Source: Sphaerolaimus hirsutus
Lineage: Eukaryota; Nematoda; Chromadorea; Monhysterida; Sphaerolaimidae
Assembly (NCBI GenBank): GCA_964036195.1
Contig: CAXIWS010000473.1
Span: 1-64,000 of the forward strand
Direction: 5' to 3'
Length of the DNA: 64,000 nt
How positions within the stretch are numbered: position 1 is the stretch's first letter; the number at the start of each line of letters is the position of its first letter. Both the position numbers and the translations under genes were made by a program. Shown here piece by piece: positions 31,627-43,259 of the stretch. Under the pieces are notes generated by a model, which saw nothing but the letters and a program-made list of their open reading frames with translations, had not been told where the DNA came from and ran no database searches.

Positions 31627-32735
31627 CACCATAAAATGCCACACATATTTGTCGTGCAGAATGTAAAACTTCCGGTAAAATATAGTCGTTTTTTACCGTG
31701 CTTATTACATGATAATTTGACAAATTTTGTCTGACATTCTACATTTTGCATGGAAACTTCACACAGTGAGGGACAGTCCCAGTCAGTAAAATATCATGTC
31801 AAGTGTGAAATGTCAGGTTTACGAATAAACAGTAAATTGTCTGTAAACTGCAAAACAATTCACCGGGCACCTCGAATTTTTTCTGCAATTGAAAGAAACA
31901 TGTAATTTTAATCTTGTGCTGGTTCATGTGTGAAAAAAGTGAGTATGAATGCACATTACAAAAGTAAATGCAAGTGGTATCTTAACTTATTGAAAATTCA
32001 ATAAAATGACTCTTGTAAACTGCTTACACAAATATTTACCTCAAGGTATTGTGATCATCGGGTGGGCGCGCCAGCGCCATCCCTCGCTGCCGAGGGAGGG
32101 CGCAAGCGACCCACCCATAATATGGTCGGACACACCAAAATGCGGAAATCGCATACTTAAAATCGCAATAACTTCGGAACGCAATGCGCTAGTGCAGAAC
32201 CGACTGCACCATTAAAAAGCCCGTGTCGAAAAGTACCACCATGCAAATTTTCAGATCCAACGGTTGAGTTTGAAGGAAGTTATTACGGATTTTCTTTTTC
32301 AAGTAGTGTTCTTGTTGTTGTTGTTGTTGTTGTTGTTCTCCCGACAATCTTCAAACTGCAATAACTTCCTTGAAACACGACCGATTTTTATGGTTGATGG
32401 CTCATATGAAAGAGCATATGATGCCATTTCTTATTTTCAGGAATTTTTTCACAGGCTCCGCCCACTTTGGGACAGTATCTGTTTGAAATTTTCAAACCTC
32501 AATAAATTTAAAATTTGAATACAAATGCAGCAATAAAAAAATTTTGTTGATGTGCGCCATGACTGACTAGAGCTTTCAAATGAGCCAATTTTGGGCAATT
32601 TTGGTTGAGATTTATAAAAGTTATTCAAGTTTGCTTGTTTTGTGTAAAATGCGCAAACATGCCTGAACTACTGCTGATGTGATACTGAGCATGTGATCTT
32701 GCATGGTGATTACTATCAGGTCATAAATGTCTAGT
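31627..32735. other. Intergenic; one TTG microsatellite
   Basis: A (TTG)n run of about 26 bp is at 32,312-32,337. A GC-rich patch (GGGCGCGCCAGCGCC) is near 32,063. No supported gene. Confidence 0.45.
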
Positions 32736-33995
32736 GGTTAATGTCAAGTCAAATGTCAAGTTATAAATGTCAAGTCAAATGTCAAGTTATAAATGTCAAG
32801 CAATAAATGTCAGGCCAAATGTCAGGTGATAAATGTCAAGTGATAGATGTCAAGTGATAAAATATTAAGTGATAAAATATCAAGTCAAATATCAAGTGAT
32901 AAATGTCAAGTGGTAGATTTCAAGTGAAATGTCAAGTGAAAAATGTCAAGTGATAGATGTCAAGTGATAAATGTCAAGTGATAAATTTCAAGTGAAATGT
33001 CAAGTTTTATGTAAAGTGATGAATGTCAAGACAAATGTCAATTGATAAATGTCAATTGATAAATGTCAAGTGATAAATATCAAGTGATAAATGTCAAGTA
33101 ATAGATGTCAAGTTATAAAATATCAAGTGATAAAATATCAAGTCAAATATCAAGTGATAACTTTCAAGTCAAATGTCAACTGATAAATTTCAACTGAAAT
33201 GTTAAGTTAAATGTCAAATGATAAATGTCATGTCAAATGTCAAGTCAAATTTCAAGTGATAAATTTCAAGTGAAATGTCAAGTAATAAATTTCAAGTGAA
33301 ATGTCAAGTCAAATGTCAAGTCAGATGTCAAGTTTAATGTCAACTGATAAATGTCATGTCAAATGTCAAGTGACAAATTTCAAGTCAAGTCAAATAACAA
33401 GTGATATGTCAAGTGAAATTTCAAGTGGTAAATGTCAAGTCAAATGTCAAGTTAAATGTCAAGTGATCAAATATCAAGTCAAATGTCAAGTTATAAATGT
33501 CAAGTCAAATGTCAAGTTGTAAATGTCAAGTCTAAAGTCAAGTCAAGTCAAATGTCAAGTGAAAAATGTCAAGGTGAATACAAAGTGATAACTTTCAATT
33601 GAAATGTCAAGTCAAATGCCAAGTGACAAATTTCAAGTGAAATGTCAAGTCAAATGTCAAGTTAAATATCAAGCTTAATGTCAAGTGATAAATGTCATGT
33701 CAAATGTCAAGTTTAACATCAAGTGATAAATTTCAAGTGAAATGTCAAGTTTAATGTCAAATGATAAATGTCATGTCAAATGTCAAGTCAAATGTCAAGT
33801 TTAATGTCAACTGATAAATGTCATGTCAAATGTCATGTGACAAATTTCAAGTCAAGTCAAATAACAAGTCATATGTCGAGTCAAATTTCAAGTGGTAAAT
33901 GTCAAGTCAAATGTCAAGTTAAATGTCAAGTGATCAAATATCATGTCAAATGTCAAGTTATAAATGTCAAGTCTCAAGTCAAGTCAAATGGCAAG
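32736..33995. repeat. Short-period ATGTCAAGT satellite
   Basis: About 1.26 kb is made almost entirely of variants of AAATGTCAAGTGAT and AAATGTCAAGTC, period near 10-18 bp. Larger blocks are repeated, for example around 33,300-33,480 and 33,768-33,960. Open frames here (Met-Ser-Ser-Gln repeats) are translations of the array. It ends ten bases before the solo LTR. Confidence 0.8.
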
Positions 33996-34005
33996 AAAAA
34001 AGCGA

Positions 34006-35056
34006 TGTGATGAAGCCACCGAAGTCAGCGTCTTCTACCACCGATTCCGGCAACTCCAAGATGTAGTGAGTGATGGCCTTTAGAGTGGTTTGATTTCCCG
34101 TTGTAGCCGAACGTCCCCTTGTCGACAGCCAAGTTGAGTTTATTTTGTGGTTGTGTGTTGAAAAGGGGTTTCCAGATTGTCTCAGGTACTTTATTTCGAT
34201 CAGATACAGCTTGAATAGAAAAGCGCAAAGTTTGCGAGCTTCCTAGTCGAAGTTTATATTGCTAACTTATTTTGGGTTGATTTCTGGGTCGAGACTTGGG
34301 TCATAAGACTGACTTCCAAAGTAGCCGAGACACGGAAATTGTGTATAAAAACATGGCTACATGGAAATTGTAAATAGCTATGTAAATGTTCCTAATGCCG
34401 TAAATAGAGCAGGATATATTCAACATAATAATAATCACTTCCTGAAAACGTATAGTTGATAATTGGCAAATTGGAACATATTCGAGGTAAATGGGTACTA
34501 ATTGAGCAGGGTTAATAATGTATTTGATATAATACGAGCAGGGTATTCAATATAAATGTCAAAATAATGTAAATATATAAAGCCTTGCGAAGCTATAATA
34601 AATATGCCTACGCAAAGGGCTTGGTAAATACATGCTAGTCACACACACAGGGTACCATTTCTCTATTAGGACGCTGGCCTAAGTAAATATGTAGAACGTA
34701 AATATTACAAGATTTGAGTCTCTCATATTGCAAGTAAACCATGTAAATGTATATACAGTAATAGTCAGAAAATTACGGCGAGTCGAATGAGCCTAAATTT
34801 ATGTCCATACACCTAATTATAACATATTTGACTTTTTAACTTAAATATTCTACATAAACCTACCAATAACTTATAAAACACTTTCTCAATCAAATATTCT
34901 CCATGGATAAATAATAGTGCAGGAAATATATTTTGCGTGGTAAATAAATATAGTGCGTGAAAAATATAATTGTGCAAATAGATAAATGGGTAAAAATGAA
35001 CCTAATTATCAATTCTCTGTATTTCTTTATCCATCCATTTGGCCACGGTCAACACA
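34006..35056 (-). repeat. Solo LTR related to the BEL/Pao element, with 5-bp TSD
   Basis: In reverse complement it starts TGTGTTGACCGTGG and ends CTTCATCACA, matching the LTRs at 15,614 and 26,897 along its length. It is shorter (1,051 against 1,323 bp) and clearly more diverged. The flanks at 34,001-34,005 and 35,057-35,061 are both AGCGA. It is the product of LTR-LTR recombination after an older insertion, with later deletions, or a shorter subfamily. Confidence 0.9.
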
Positions 35057-35061
35057 AGCGA

Positions 35062-35682
35062 AGTGAGAAGTGAATTGCAAAGAAAATCGGCAAAAGTCAA
35101 ATGAGAAGTGAAATGGCAAATAAAAAAATAAATTGAAAAACTTTGTTAAATGGATACTGAACTGTGATCCATATTTCTAGTTTTTTTTTGTTGTGAACAA
35201 TCACATCATGCTATTGTCACAAATATGAGTTGTACATGGAAGCATGATACCCTCCTTAACTCTTAATGGTGGATCAATTTCGTTTAACAGACATTTCTCA
35301 ATGAGTTTTGGATATGTCATTTAACACATAGCATATGCAAATATCGTTGGCACGGGTTGGCACCATGCCAGCTGATATTTGTAGGATGAAATTAACCCAG
35401 TCACATATAAACTTGGCCCACATCCAAGTTATGGGTTGCATATTTTTGATCAAAATATAGTGCTGTTTGATGTGATACTGCCACTATATGGGTCTTCAAG
35501 GGTTATGATTTCAAATTGTGCAATTTTATGGAGTGGTGCCATCTACTCCAAAATGGCACCATTTTTGTGGAGTGGTGCCATCGTCTCGCCAGCATATAAA
35601 TATATTATTCAGCAAGACACCTACTGGGTGTCATTTGGGGGAGCCTGGGCCACTGGCCACACAAAAGAAGTATATCAGTAAA
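35062..35682. other. Intergenic, nothing firm
   Basis: AT-rich. A fragment CACATATAAACTTGGCCCA near 35,402 resembles the element at 7623-8247. There is a repeated GGAGTGGTGCCAT word near 35,530-35,580. No supported gene. Confidence 0.35.
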
Positions 35683-35818
35683 AAAATGGCTAAGGCCAAA
35701 CAAAAAGTGGACGCTGCCTCCACAGCAAATAGACATGAAGTGTGTCTCTCAAATGGACATGAAGTGCGTCTCTCAAATGGACATTAATATATATTGGATG
35801 CACAAAAGAAATGTATCA
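35683..35818 (+). repeat. Dispersed repeat, inverted partner at 40,193-40,337
   Basis: CAGTAAAAAAATGGCTAAGG through CACAAAAGAAATGTATCA is the reverse complement of about 40,193-40,337. It includes the short direct repeat CTCTCAAATGGACAT. Confidence 0.65.
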
Positions 35819-36082
35819 TTGCTTAGAAAATGGCATACACTTCACTGATAACACACTTTACTGTGGTTACATATCCCACCTGAATAACGAAACTATTTGA
35901 TTTTCATCACAAGAGTTACATGTATTGACTGTTAAATGCACAAAAGCAATATATCATTACATCTGCATTGTGAGACATTTCTCACAATGCAGATGTAATG
36001 ATATATTGCTTTTGTGCATTTAACAGTCAATACATGTAACTCTTGTGATGAAAATCAAATAGTTTCGTTATTCAGGTGGGAT
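35819..36082. repeat. Perfect long palindrome (right arm split by a later insertion)
   Basis: 35,873-35,975 is the exact reverse complement of 35,980-36,082 (103 bp arms, 4-nt CATT loop), checked base by base. The left arm extends out to 35,819; its partner is found beyond the hAT-type insertion at 37,156-37,209. The full arms are therefore about 157 bp. No gene is inside. Confidence 0.85.
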
Positions 36083-37147
36083 CAACGATGGCAAAAACAC
36101 ACATATTAAATACGGAAACTCAATGAGTTTCCGTGTTTTTGTTTAACACGGAAACACGGAAACTCAGCAATTTTGAAAAACCCAAATGAGTTTTTTTTAG
36201 AGAACACGGAAACACGGAAACACGGAAACACAGAAAATACGGAAATGTTTTTTGAGTTTTTTTAGGCACATGATTTGAATTGAACAATGTGAGTATGAAC
36301 ATACATAATGTATGTGTGTATAGTTATATTTTTATATGTATTGAAATGAGTCAGTTAATCAGGCTCTCAATAAACATGTTTCTGATGAGCTGACATGGTT
36401 TTTGCAAAAGAATGTGATGATTTGATGAAAAAAAGATTTTGCTGCTGTCAAGTTTTGGTGTGGTTTTAAAGACAAGGCAGTGTACTTAGCATGCCAGTGT
36501 CCACTGACAGTGTGGAGGGTCCCTTAAGCCAGTGCCCAGGATATTGGGCGCTAGGCATCTCCATATGAACCCATTTTCTCTTGAACGTGATTTTTGTTTG
36601 AAATTTAATATGAGGTGTTTTGGGATGGGTAAGTAGTTCAAATACGTTGAAGGCTTCAACGATGTGCATGTTCAAGTATAGTTGCAGTTTAATCACACAG
36701 TACAACATACAGTGCACATCCATTGAAGTATTTTGTTGTACAGTGTGAATTGTCGTTTTTTGACATTTTGTTGATGCTTATGCTGTGGAGTGGACATGCT
36801 TATTTTTTTTTGATTTTGTGGACTGTAGTGGACATTTTTGTGGACTTTTTGACACATGAACAAATACGCAGATCCTCAATATGTGGAACATCTATATCAG
36901 CAAAACCTATAGCAAAACCTATATATGATAAGAAGACCCCTGTTTTCACATCGAAATGCTGTAAAATGCAACTTTTTGTTAGAAAACTTGAGTTTTTACA
37001 GGAAAACTTGAGTTTTTTCAAAAAACACTGAAATAAAACACGGAAACTCAAGTTTTTTTCATGAGAAAAACTCAAAACACAGGTATTCATTTTTGAAAAA
37101 CTCAAAACACAGAAAGTGTTTTTTATTTGAGAACTTACCCATCGTTG
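36083..37147. mobile_element. hAT-type element, CAACGATGG family, copy 2, with 8-bp TSD
   Basis: It starts CAACGATGG and ends CCATCGTTG, with GGTGGGAT at 36,075-36,082 and again at 37,148-37,155. Sub-terminal CACGGAAACTC and AAAACTCAAAACACAG repeats and the core TGCACATCCATTGAAG match copy 1. It lies inside the right arm of the palindrome starting at 35,819. Non-autonomous. Confidence 0.87.
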
Positions 37148-37212
37148 GGTGGGATATGTAACCACAGTAAAGTGTGTTATCAGTGAAGTGTATGCCATTT
37201 TCTAAGCAACTA

Positions 37213-37656
37213 GCAGGATTCTCTCCGACCTTTGGTCGGGTTTTGTGGTTCTCTACAATTAATAACATTGTAGGAAATATGATACTTTAGTTAAGTTTGC
37301 CCACATGCTAGGCATGTGTTTTGAAATGCAGTATGTAATGTACTAACAATAACAAGATCAATACCAAAGATGCAATGTTTTGGAATGGATGTTTGTAAAC
37401 TTCCGTAAAATGGTTGGGCATGAAACTCGGTAGTATAATGTGGACAGTTTGCAATTTGGTATGATGGTGTGCAGTGTGCATTCTGTGTGTTATATGTCTT
37501 GTGATATGATAGTGTGGTTTATGCAATGTGTCAAACTTTGTTGTACTCTTAAATTCGTTACATTTGTGCTTTGCTGTTCTTTTTGTGGTTGTAAATCCTT
37601 GTGGTATTAATTGTAGAGAACCACAAAACCCAACTGAAGGTTGGAGAGGATCCTGC
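37213..37656. mobile_element. TA-flanked MITE, GCAGGAT family
   Basis: The ends are GCAGGATTCTCTCC and GGAGAGGATCCTGC, with about 50-bp inverted repeats that include GTGGTTCTCTACAATTAAT. TA lies on both sides (37,211-37,212 and 37,657-37,658). No coding potential. Confidence 0.75.
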
Positions 37657-37689
37657 TATAGGTACCCATTACTCAGAGGCTTGCAAAAA

Positions 37690-38082
37690 CTGACACCCAA
37701 GTGGGGACCCCCCTCCAAATGGCACCCCCCGGGGAACCCCCCAAAATGGCACCCCCTGGGAACTGCCCAAAAATGGGACCCCCTAGGGCCCCACAAATAT
37801 GGCACCCCCTAAGGACCACCAAAAAATGGCACCCCCTAGGGACCCCTCAAAAATGGCACCCCCTAGGGACCCCCCAAAAATGGCACCCCCTATGCACCCC
37901 CCCCCCACAAAAAAATAGCACCCCCCTGAGGACCACCAAAAAATGGCACCCCTGGGGACCACCCAAAAAATGGCATCCCATGGGGACCCCCTTGAAATGG
38001 CACCCCCATATGTACCTCCAAAAAATGGCACCCCCTGGTGACCCCCCAAAAATGGCACCCCATGGGGACCCCCTCTAAATCC
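37690..38082. repeat. Minisatellite, about 27-29 bp unit
   Basis: Units resemble TGGCACCCCCTAGGGACCCC plus an A-rich spacer (CCAAAAA), about 14 copies. Open frames on both strands are simple translations of the unit. Confidence 0.85.
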
Positions 38083-38520
38083 AGTAAACACAGCCCCTAG
38101 TTTGGAAACTCCTGTAAACTCAGCCCCTAATTTGGAAACTCCTATAAACTCAGCCCCTCACTTGCAAACTCCCGTAAACTCAGCCCCTAACTTGCAAACT
38201 CCCATAAACTCAGCCCCTAATTTCTAAGCTCCCATAAACTCAGCCTGTAATTTGAAAACTCCCATAAACTCAGCCCCTAATTAAGAAACTCCCGTAAACT
38301 CAACCCATAATTTGGAAACTGCTGTAAACTCAGCCCTAATTTGGAAACTCCCATAAACTCAGTCCCTAATTTAGAAACTCCCATAAACTCAGCCCCTAAT
38401 TTGGAAACTCCCTTAAACTCAGCCCCTAATTTGGAAACTCCCATAAACTCAGCCCCTAACTTGGAAACTCCCATAAACTCAGTCCCTAATTTGGAAACTC
38501 CTGTAAACTCATTTTCAGGT
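38083..38520. repeat. Minisatellite, 30-bp unit
   Basis: About 14-15 copies of a 30-bp unit whose core is CCCATAAACTCAGCCCCTAA followed by TTTGGAAACT. Because the unit is a multiple of three, open frames persist on both strands. Confidence 0.85.
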
Positions 38521-39770
38521 TTATGGATATGTAGTGTCAAAATGAAGTGCATAAACAAATCAAGGCAATCAAAAAGCCACAAATGCATCATTTCACAATT
38601 TTCAATTTTTTAGCCCTGGGGGTTAGACTTAAAGGTTATGGTAATGTAGAGTTGAAATTGAGTTATTTCAAATCAGTGCAATTAGAAACCCGCAAAATGC
38701 ATCATTTCACAATTTGAAATTTTTGGGTCTAGGGGTTCAATTTCAGGGTTTTAGTAATGTAGTGTCAAAATTGAGTGCATATTTGAAATCGCTACAGTCA
38801 GAAACCCACAAATGCATCATTTTTTGATTTGAAAGTTTTTGGCCCCGGGGGTTCATTTTTAGAGTTATGGTAATGTAGTGTCAAAATGATGAATGATTTC
38901 ACAAATTGAAAGTTTTTGGCTCCAGAGGTTCATTTTCAGGGTTATGGTTATGTAGTTTCCAGGGTTATGTAGTGTCAAAATGCAGTGCATATTTCAAATC
39001 AGTGCAATTAGAAACCCACATTGAATCATCTCACAATGTCTAATTTTTTAAGCCCTGGGCATATTTGAAATCGCTACACTCAGAAACCCACAAATCCATC
39101 ATTTTATGATTTGAAAGTTTTTGGCCCATGGGGTTCATTTTTAGGGTTATGGTAATTTAGTGTAAAAATGGAGTGCATATATCAAATCAGTGCAATCAGA
39201 ACCCAAATTTGAAATCAGTGCAATCAGAAACCCAAATTTGAAATCAGTGCAATCAGAAACCCAAAAATGAATGATTTTACAAATTGAAAGTTTTTGGCCC
39301 CAGGGGTTCATTTTCAGGGTTATGGTAATGTAGTGTCAAAATGGAGTGCATATATCAAATCGGTGCAATTAGAAACCCAAAAATGCATTATTTCACAACT
39401 TTAAATTTTTTGGCCCCAGGGTTTCATTTTCAGGGTTATGGTAATGTAGTGTCAAAGTGGATTGCATATATCAAATCAGTGCAATGTCTAATTTTTTAAG
39501 CTCTGGGCATTATGCTTAAAGGTTATGGTAATGTAGAGTCAAAATGGAGTGCATATTTGAAATCAGTGCAATCAGAAACCCAAAAATGCATTATTTCACA
39601 AATTCAAAGTTTTTGGCCCCAGGGGTTCAATTTCATGGTTATGGTAATGTACTGTCAGAATGGAGTGCATATTTCAAATCATTGTAATCAGAAACCCACA
39701 AATGCATCATTTCACAATTTTTATTTTTTAGCCCCGGGGGCCTCACTTAAGGGTTATGGTAATGTTATTG
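38521..39770. repeat. Degenerate satellite, about 130-140 bp unit
   Basis: Roughly nine units contain TCAGTGCAATCAGAAACCCA, a TTTTTGGCCCCAGGGGTTCA block and GGGTTATGGTAATGTAGTG in that order, with internal deletions. Confidence 0.75.
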
Positions 39771-39965
39771 TCAACTCCCATAAACTCAGCCCCTAATTTG
39801 GTAAACTCACATCAACTCAACTCCCATAAACTCAGCCTCTAATTTGTAAACTTTTGTCAACACAGCTCCTTATTTTTAAACTTCAGTCAACTCAACCCTA
39901 ATTTATAAACACCTGTCAACTCAACCCTGAATTGTAAACTCAACCCTTAAAAACTCAAGTCAACC
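39771..39965. repeat. Second block of the 30-bp minisatellite, diverged
   Basis: AACTCCCATAAACTCAGCCC reappears and then decays into GTCAACTCAACCCT words. The larger-unit satellite is thus flanked by the 30-bp array on both sides. Confidence 0.65.
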
Positions 39966-40192
39966 CCCTATACATTTGCAATTGCATTCTTGGAAAGCTA
40001 CTCTGCCATATGTGAACCCTCTTTGTCAAGATTGTAAAGGGATCGTGTTTGTAAAGGGCATTTTGTGCTGATAAAAAATGTCCACTTTGTGTGTAAAAAC
40101 ACACACGAATCGGGCAGAAGCAGAAACGTCCTATCTTTTACGTTGGAGCATACTTTCCACACAAATAAATAGTGGCTTTATAATATGGTATT

Positions 40193-40337
40193 GATGATAC
40201 ATTTCTTTTGTGCATCCAATATATATTAATGTGCATTTGAGAGACGCACTTCATGTCCATTTGAGAGACACACTTCATGTCTATTTGCTGTGGAGGCAGC
40301 GTCCACTTTTTGTTTGGCTTTAGCCATTTTTTTACTG
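40193..40337 (-). repeat. Inverted partner of 35,683-35,822
   Basis: Reverse-complement match, including the GTCCATTTGAGAGAC repeats. It brackets the 36-40 kb cluster in inverted orientation. Confidence 0.65.
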
Positions 40338-40814
40338 TGAAACTTCTATTGGAGGTATACCTATTATTTATTTCGTCACATTCAAAAACACCAAAATGGA
40401 ACCTAGGTATTATCAGATTCAGCAGAGGGTACCTTATATTGGGGATGTGCCTACAATTGGAGGTAATACGGTAGGCACTGTTAGGAAAAATACCGATGTG
40501 AGCCTCTACGCAGTGATTCTTTTTCAAGCGCCACCTTTTCAACACATTTTTGGTGCTATGTCTACCATACCTGTCTGTATTGTAAACAGACTGTGTCCTG
40601 TGGGTGTCACCGGCAGTCTTCCATGTACCAGAGTTGTTAAAAGTACTAAACTTTTTTCAAAGTATACGTAGAAGTAAAGTATTTCTTTTTTTACTCACAC
40701 CCTGAGTAAAATACAGAAAATGTAAGTTCAATTTTTGTACTTTTAATCATCAGTAAACGTGAGTAAACATCTTTTTCACCCGGAAAACGTGAACGTGAGT
40801 ATTTTAGAGAAATT

Positions 40815-41812
40815 ACCGTATTTCCTCGATTTACCCCCCCCCCCCCTTGAATTAACCCCCCCTCGAAATACCCCCAGGTGTTTTTGGGCTGGGTTTTTCA
40901 GATAACTCGGACATTTGTCTACAATTTTTGTGTCTCTAAATTTTGTCGGCTGGCAAATATTTTGGGAGTTATGTCATATTTTGTAAACCACCCAAAATAA
41001 GGAGTAAATTTGAAAATTTGAACTTGAAATGTAAATAACTTCCTAACGGTGCATCGCAGGGCAAAACCATTTACACCACTGAAAAGCCCTTTTCGAAAAG
41101 TACCCAAACCTAAATTTTCAGATCTATATTTATACCGGTACTCGATTTATAGAGCAAAATATTTTTGGAAATTCACGTATGAACTTTTGGAAATGAAACT
41201 TTATTTTGTATGGGAATTCCAGCCGGCTCTTCGCGAGCGATCCGGAGCACGCGTGAACTTTTGGAAATGAAACTTTTTTTTGACTTGTGAACTTATGAAA
41301 TGAAACTCCTGTGGTCTGGGATGGATATGTGAACTTTCGACGTGAAACTTCTGTTTTTCATAGGGGATTTGAGATGGATTGGATATGTTAACTTTCGATG
41401 TGAAAATTGTGATTTTTCTGAAAATCGGTACTACTGTATCTCAGGAACGAAATGGACTATAATGCTGATTTTTTTCTTAAATGTGAAAAACTATACGTGG
41501 AGGTCAAATCCACGCTTAACTCGACTTTTTCGGGATTTGGCGCTTGTGAACTTTTGGAATGGAAGTCCCCATATATTGGTCGCAGTTTGCATCGCAGCTA
41601 CACATGTACTAGTTTGTGTAGCGATAGACGTTGATATGTCCAAATATACCCTACTTAGACACGTTGATTACCTGTTTTGTGTATATAAAAGCGTACTCTT
41701 TACTATGAATTTCGTGAAAATTTCTGACGAAATAATAACCCGCCCCCCTCGAATAAGCCCCCCCCCCCCCTCGAAATACCCCCCTCAAAATTTCCACTCT
41801 GAAAAAATACGG
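40815..41812. mobile_element. TA-flanked element, CCGTATT family, about 1 kb
   Basis: Left CCGTATTTCCTCGATTTACC, right end GAAAAAATACGG, TA on both sides. The interior has poly-C blocks near both ends and a four-fold degenerate repeat of GTGAACTTTTGGAAATGAAA (about 41,178-41,400). No transposase. Confidence 0.6.
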
Positions 41813-42892
41813 TACATCCGAATTTTCACGCAAAATCTTTAATTTTCATCACTTCTTGCTTATCTTCGGAAATTTTTGCGGTACTGGCACCTGAGAAAAG
41901 TTAGGTTATTTTCGGCGGCTCTTGTTTTTCCTTTGCTTTCCCCCTGAAAAAGTTAATTTGTGAGCTCTGAGGTGGGTTTACAGATGCCTGCAAATGAGCG
42001 TGCTATTTACACATCGTATGCTAGACCGTATCACAGTTTGACTTTTTGTAATACTGTTAATTTAGAGTATTTATACTACTGAAAAATAAAATGCCTGGGT
42101 TAAAGGAGTTCACATTTAACTCGCGCAGACCTGGGGGTTATTCGAGGGGAGTGGGGTGGAGGTAATTCGAGGAGACACGGATTGGTTCGTCGTGCGAGCG
42201 CTTTCCAACAAAACTTAATTTGAATTACGTCCACTCATATTTAGAGATGTTTGGTTTATAAAAACTTAATACGACCTGACAGTTTGTTGAGTTAGAGCGA
42301 TATACATATTATAATATTATATAATTTGTTGCTAAGTAATTATCATGTGGCCCGTATTTATGTCGATTGAGTATAACGATATCGTACACTGGGCGGACCG
42401 CTATGCATTTTTCTGAACGAAACCCTGCATCATGACGTCATCGTGAATAAAACTAAAATTGTTCAATTTTCAAATGAAAAAAAACTTTTCAGGGAAAAGA
42501 CATTTGTTGCCTGTACGCGACTCCGCCTTTCTATTTTTAAATAGTATTTTACCTTTTTGTGAAATGCGTGCATAAGTATCCTGCTAGCGCGTGATCGACT
42601 GAGACATAAGTAATTTTGGACGCATACTTTGCAGTCAGCCAAGTATACATATTGAAGTTGATTTAGTAAAAAACAAAAAGCGAAATAACAAAACCTAGGG
42701 CGTGGTCAGGGCCGCGGGAAATCTTCGACGCATAGCAACGACAAAACCGACAGACTACCTATCACCAAATTCGAACCGAAGCATTCAAATTATAAATTTG
42801 ATTGAGAGAAGGGCGGGCACTAGCGACCGATCATATTTGGTGGGACTGTTGGCGCTGTTCCAAAATGGAGGCGTCAACCCCGGGGTAGTGAT
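41813..42892. other. Intergenic, repeat scraps only
   Basis: A CCGTATT-type end fragment (GAGGTAATTCGAGGAG) is at about 42,155. No supported gene; the frame at 42,702-42,896 has no recognised domain. Confidence 0.4.
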
Positions 42893-43001
42893 GTAAAAGC
42901 GCCGTGGCGCTGGCGCCTGATGCTAACGCCAAAGGAAAAAGTGCCATGGCGCTTTTGTGGATTGGTGCCGAAGTCCTGGCGCTTTTTCCGTCACTACATT
43001 C
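42886..43001. mobile_element. GCGCC-family hAT-type MITE, short copy
   Basis: The ends are TAGTGATGTAAAAGCGCC and GGCGCTTTTTCCGTCACTA around GCGCCATGGCGC. The 8-bp flanks do not match. Confidence 0.55.
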
Positions 43002-43259
43002 CAGGGGTTTAGTGGGGGGTGTTACCCCCCCCCCCCCCAAATCCGCGAGCTATCTATCTATCTATCCTGGAGGCAAAATTTTCTGCTACTATGCCCTGAT
43101 TTCCCTCCCCCAAAATCGTCCAGCTATCTACCTATATTGTAGTAGTTGAGTGAACTTACCACAAAATATGGAGCGATTTTTGACAAATTTTGGCCCAATT
43201 TTCGCTCAAAATCACTAATTTTCATAACTTTTGGTAGTTTTTCACTTTCAAAATTACTA

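Noticed and set aside
32736-33995. CRISPR-like regular repeats
   Set aside because: Units are about 10-18 bp with no constant repeat and variable spacer structure, no cas genes, and a eukaryotic context. It is a short-period satellite.
38083-38520. CRISPR-like 30-bp repeats, and a repeat protein on either strand
   Set aside because: Units are head-to-tail without spacers. Both-strand open frames follow from a unit divisible by three.
42886-43001. 8-bp target duplication for this GCGCC copy
   Set aside because: The flanks CCCCGGGG and CATTCCAG do not match, so the copy is listed without a TSD.
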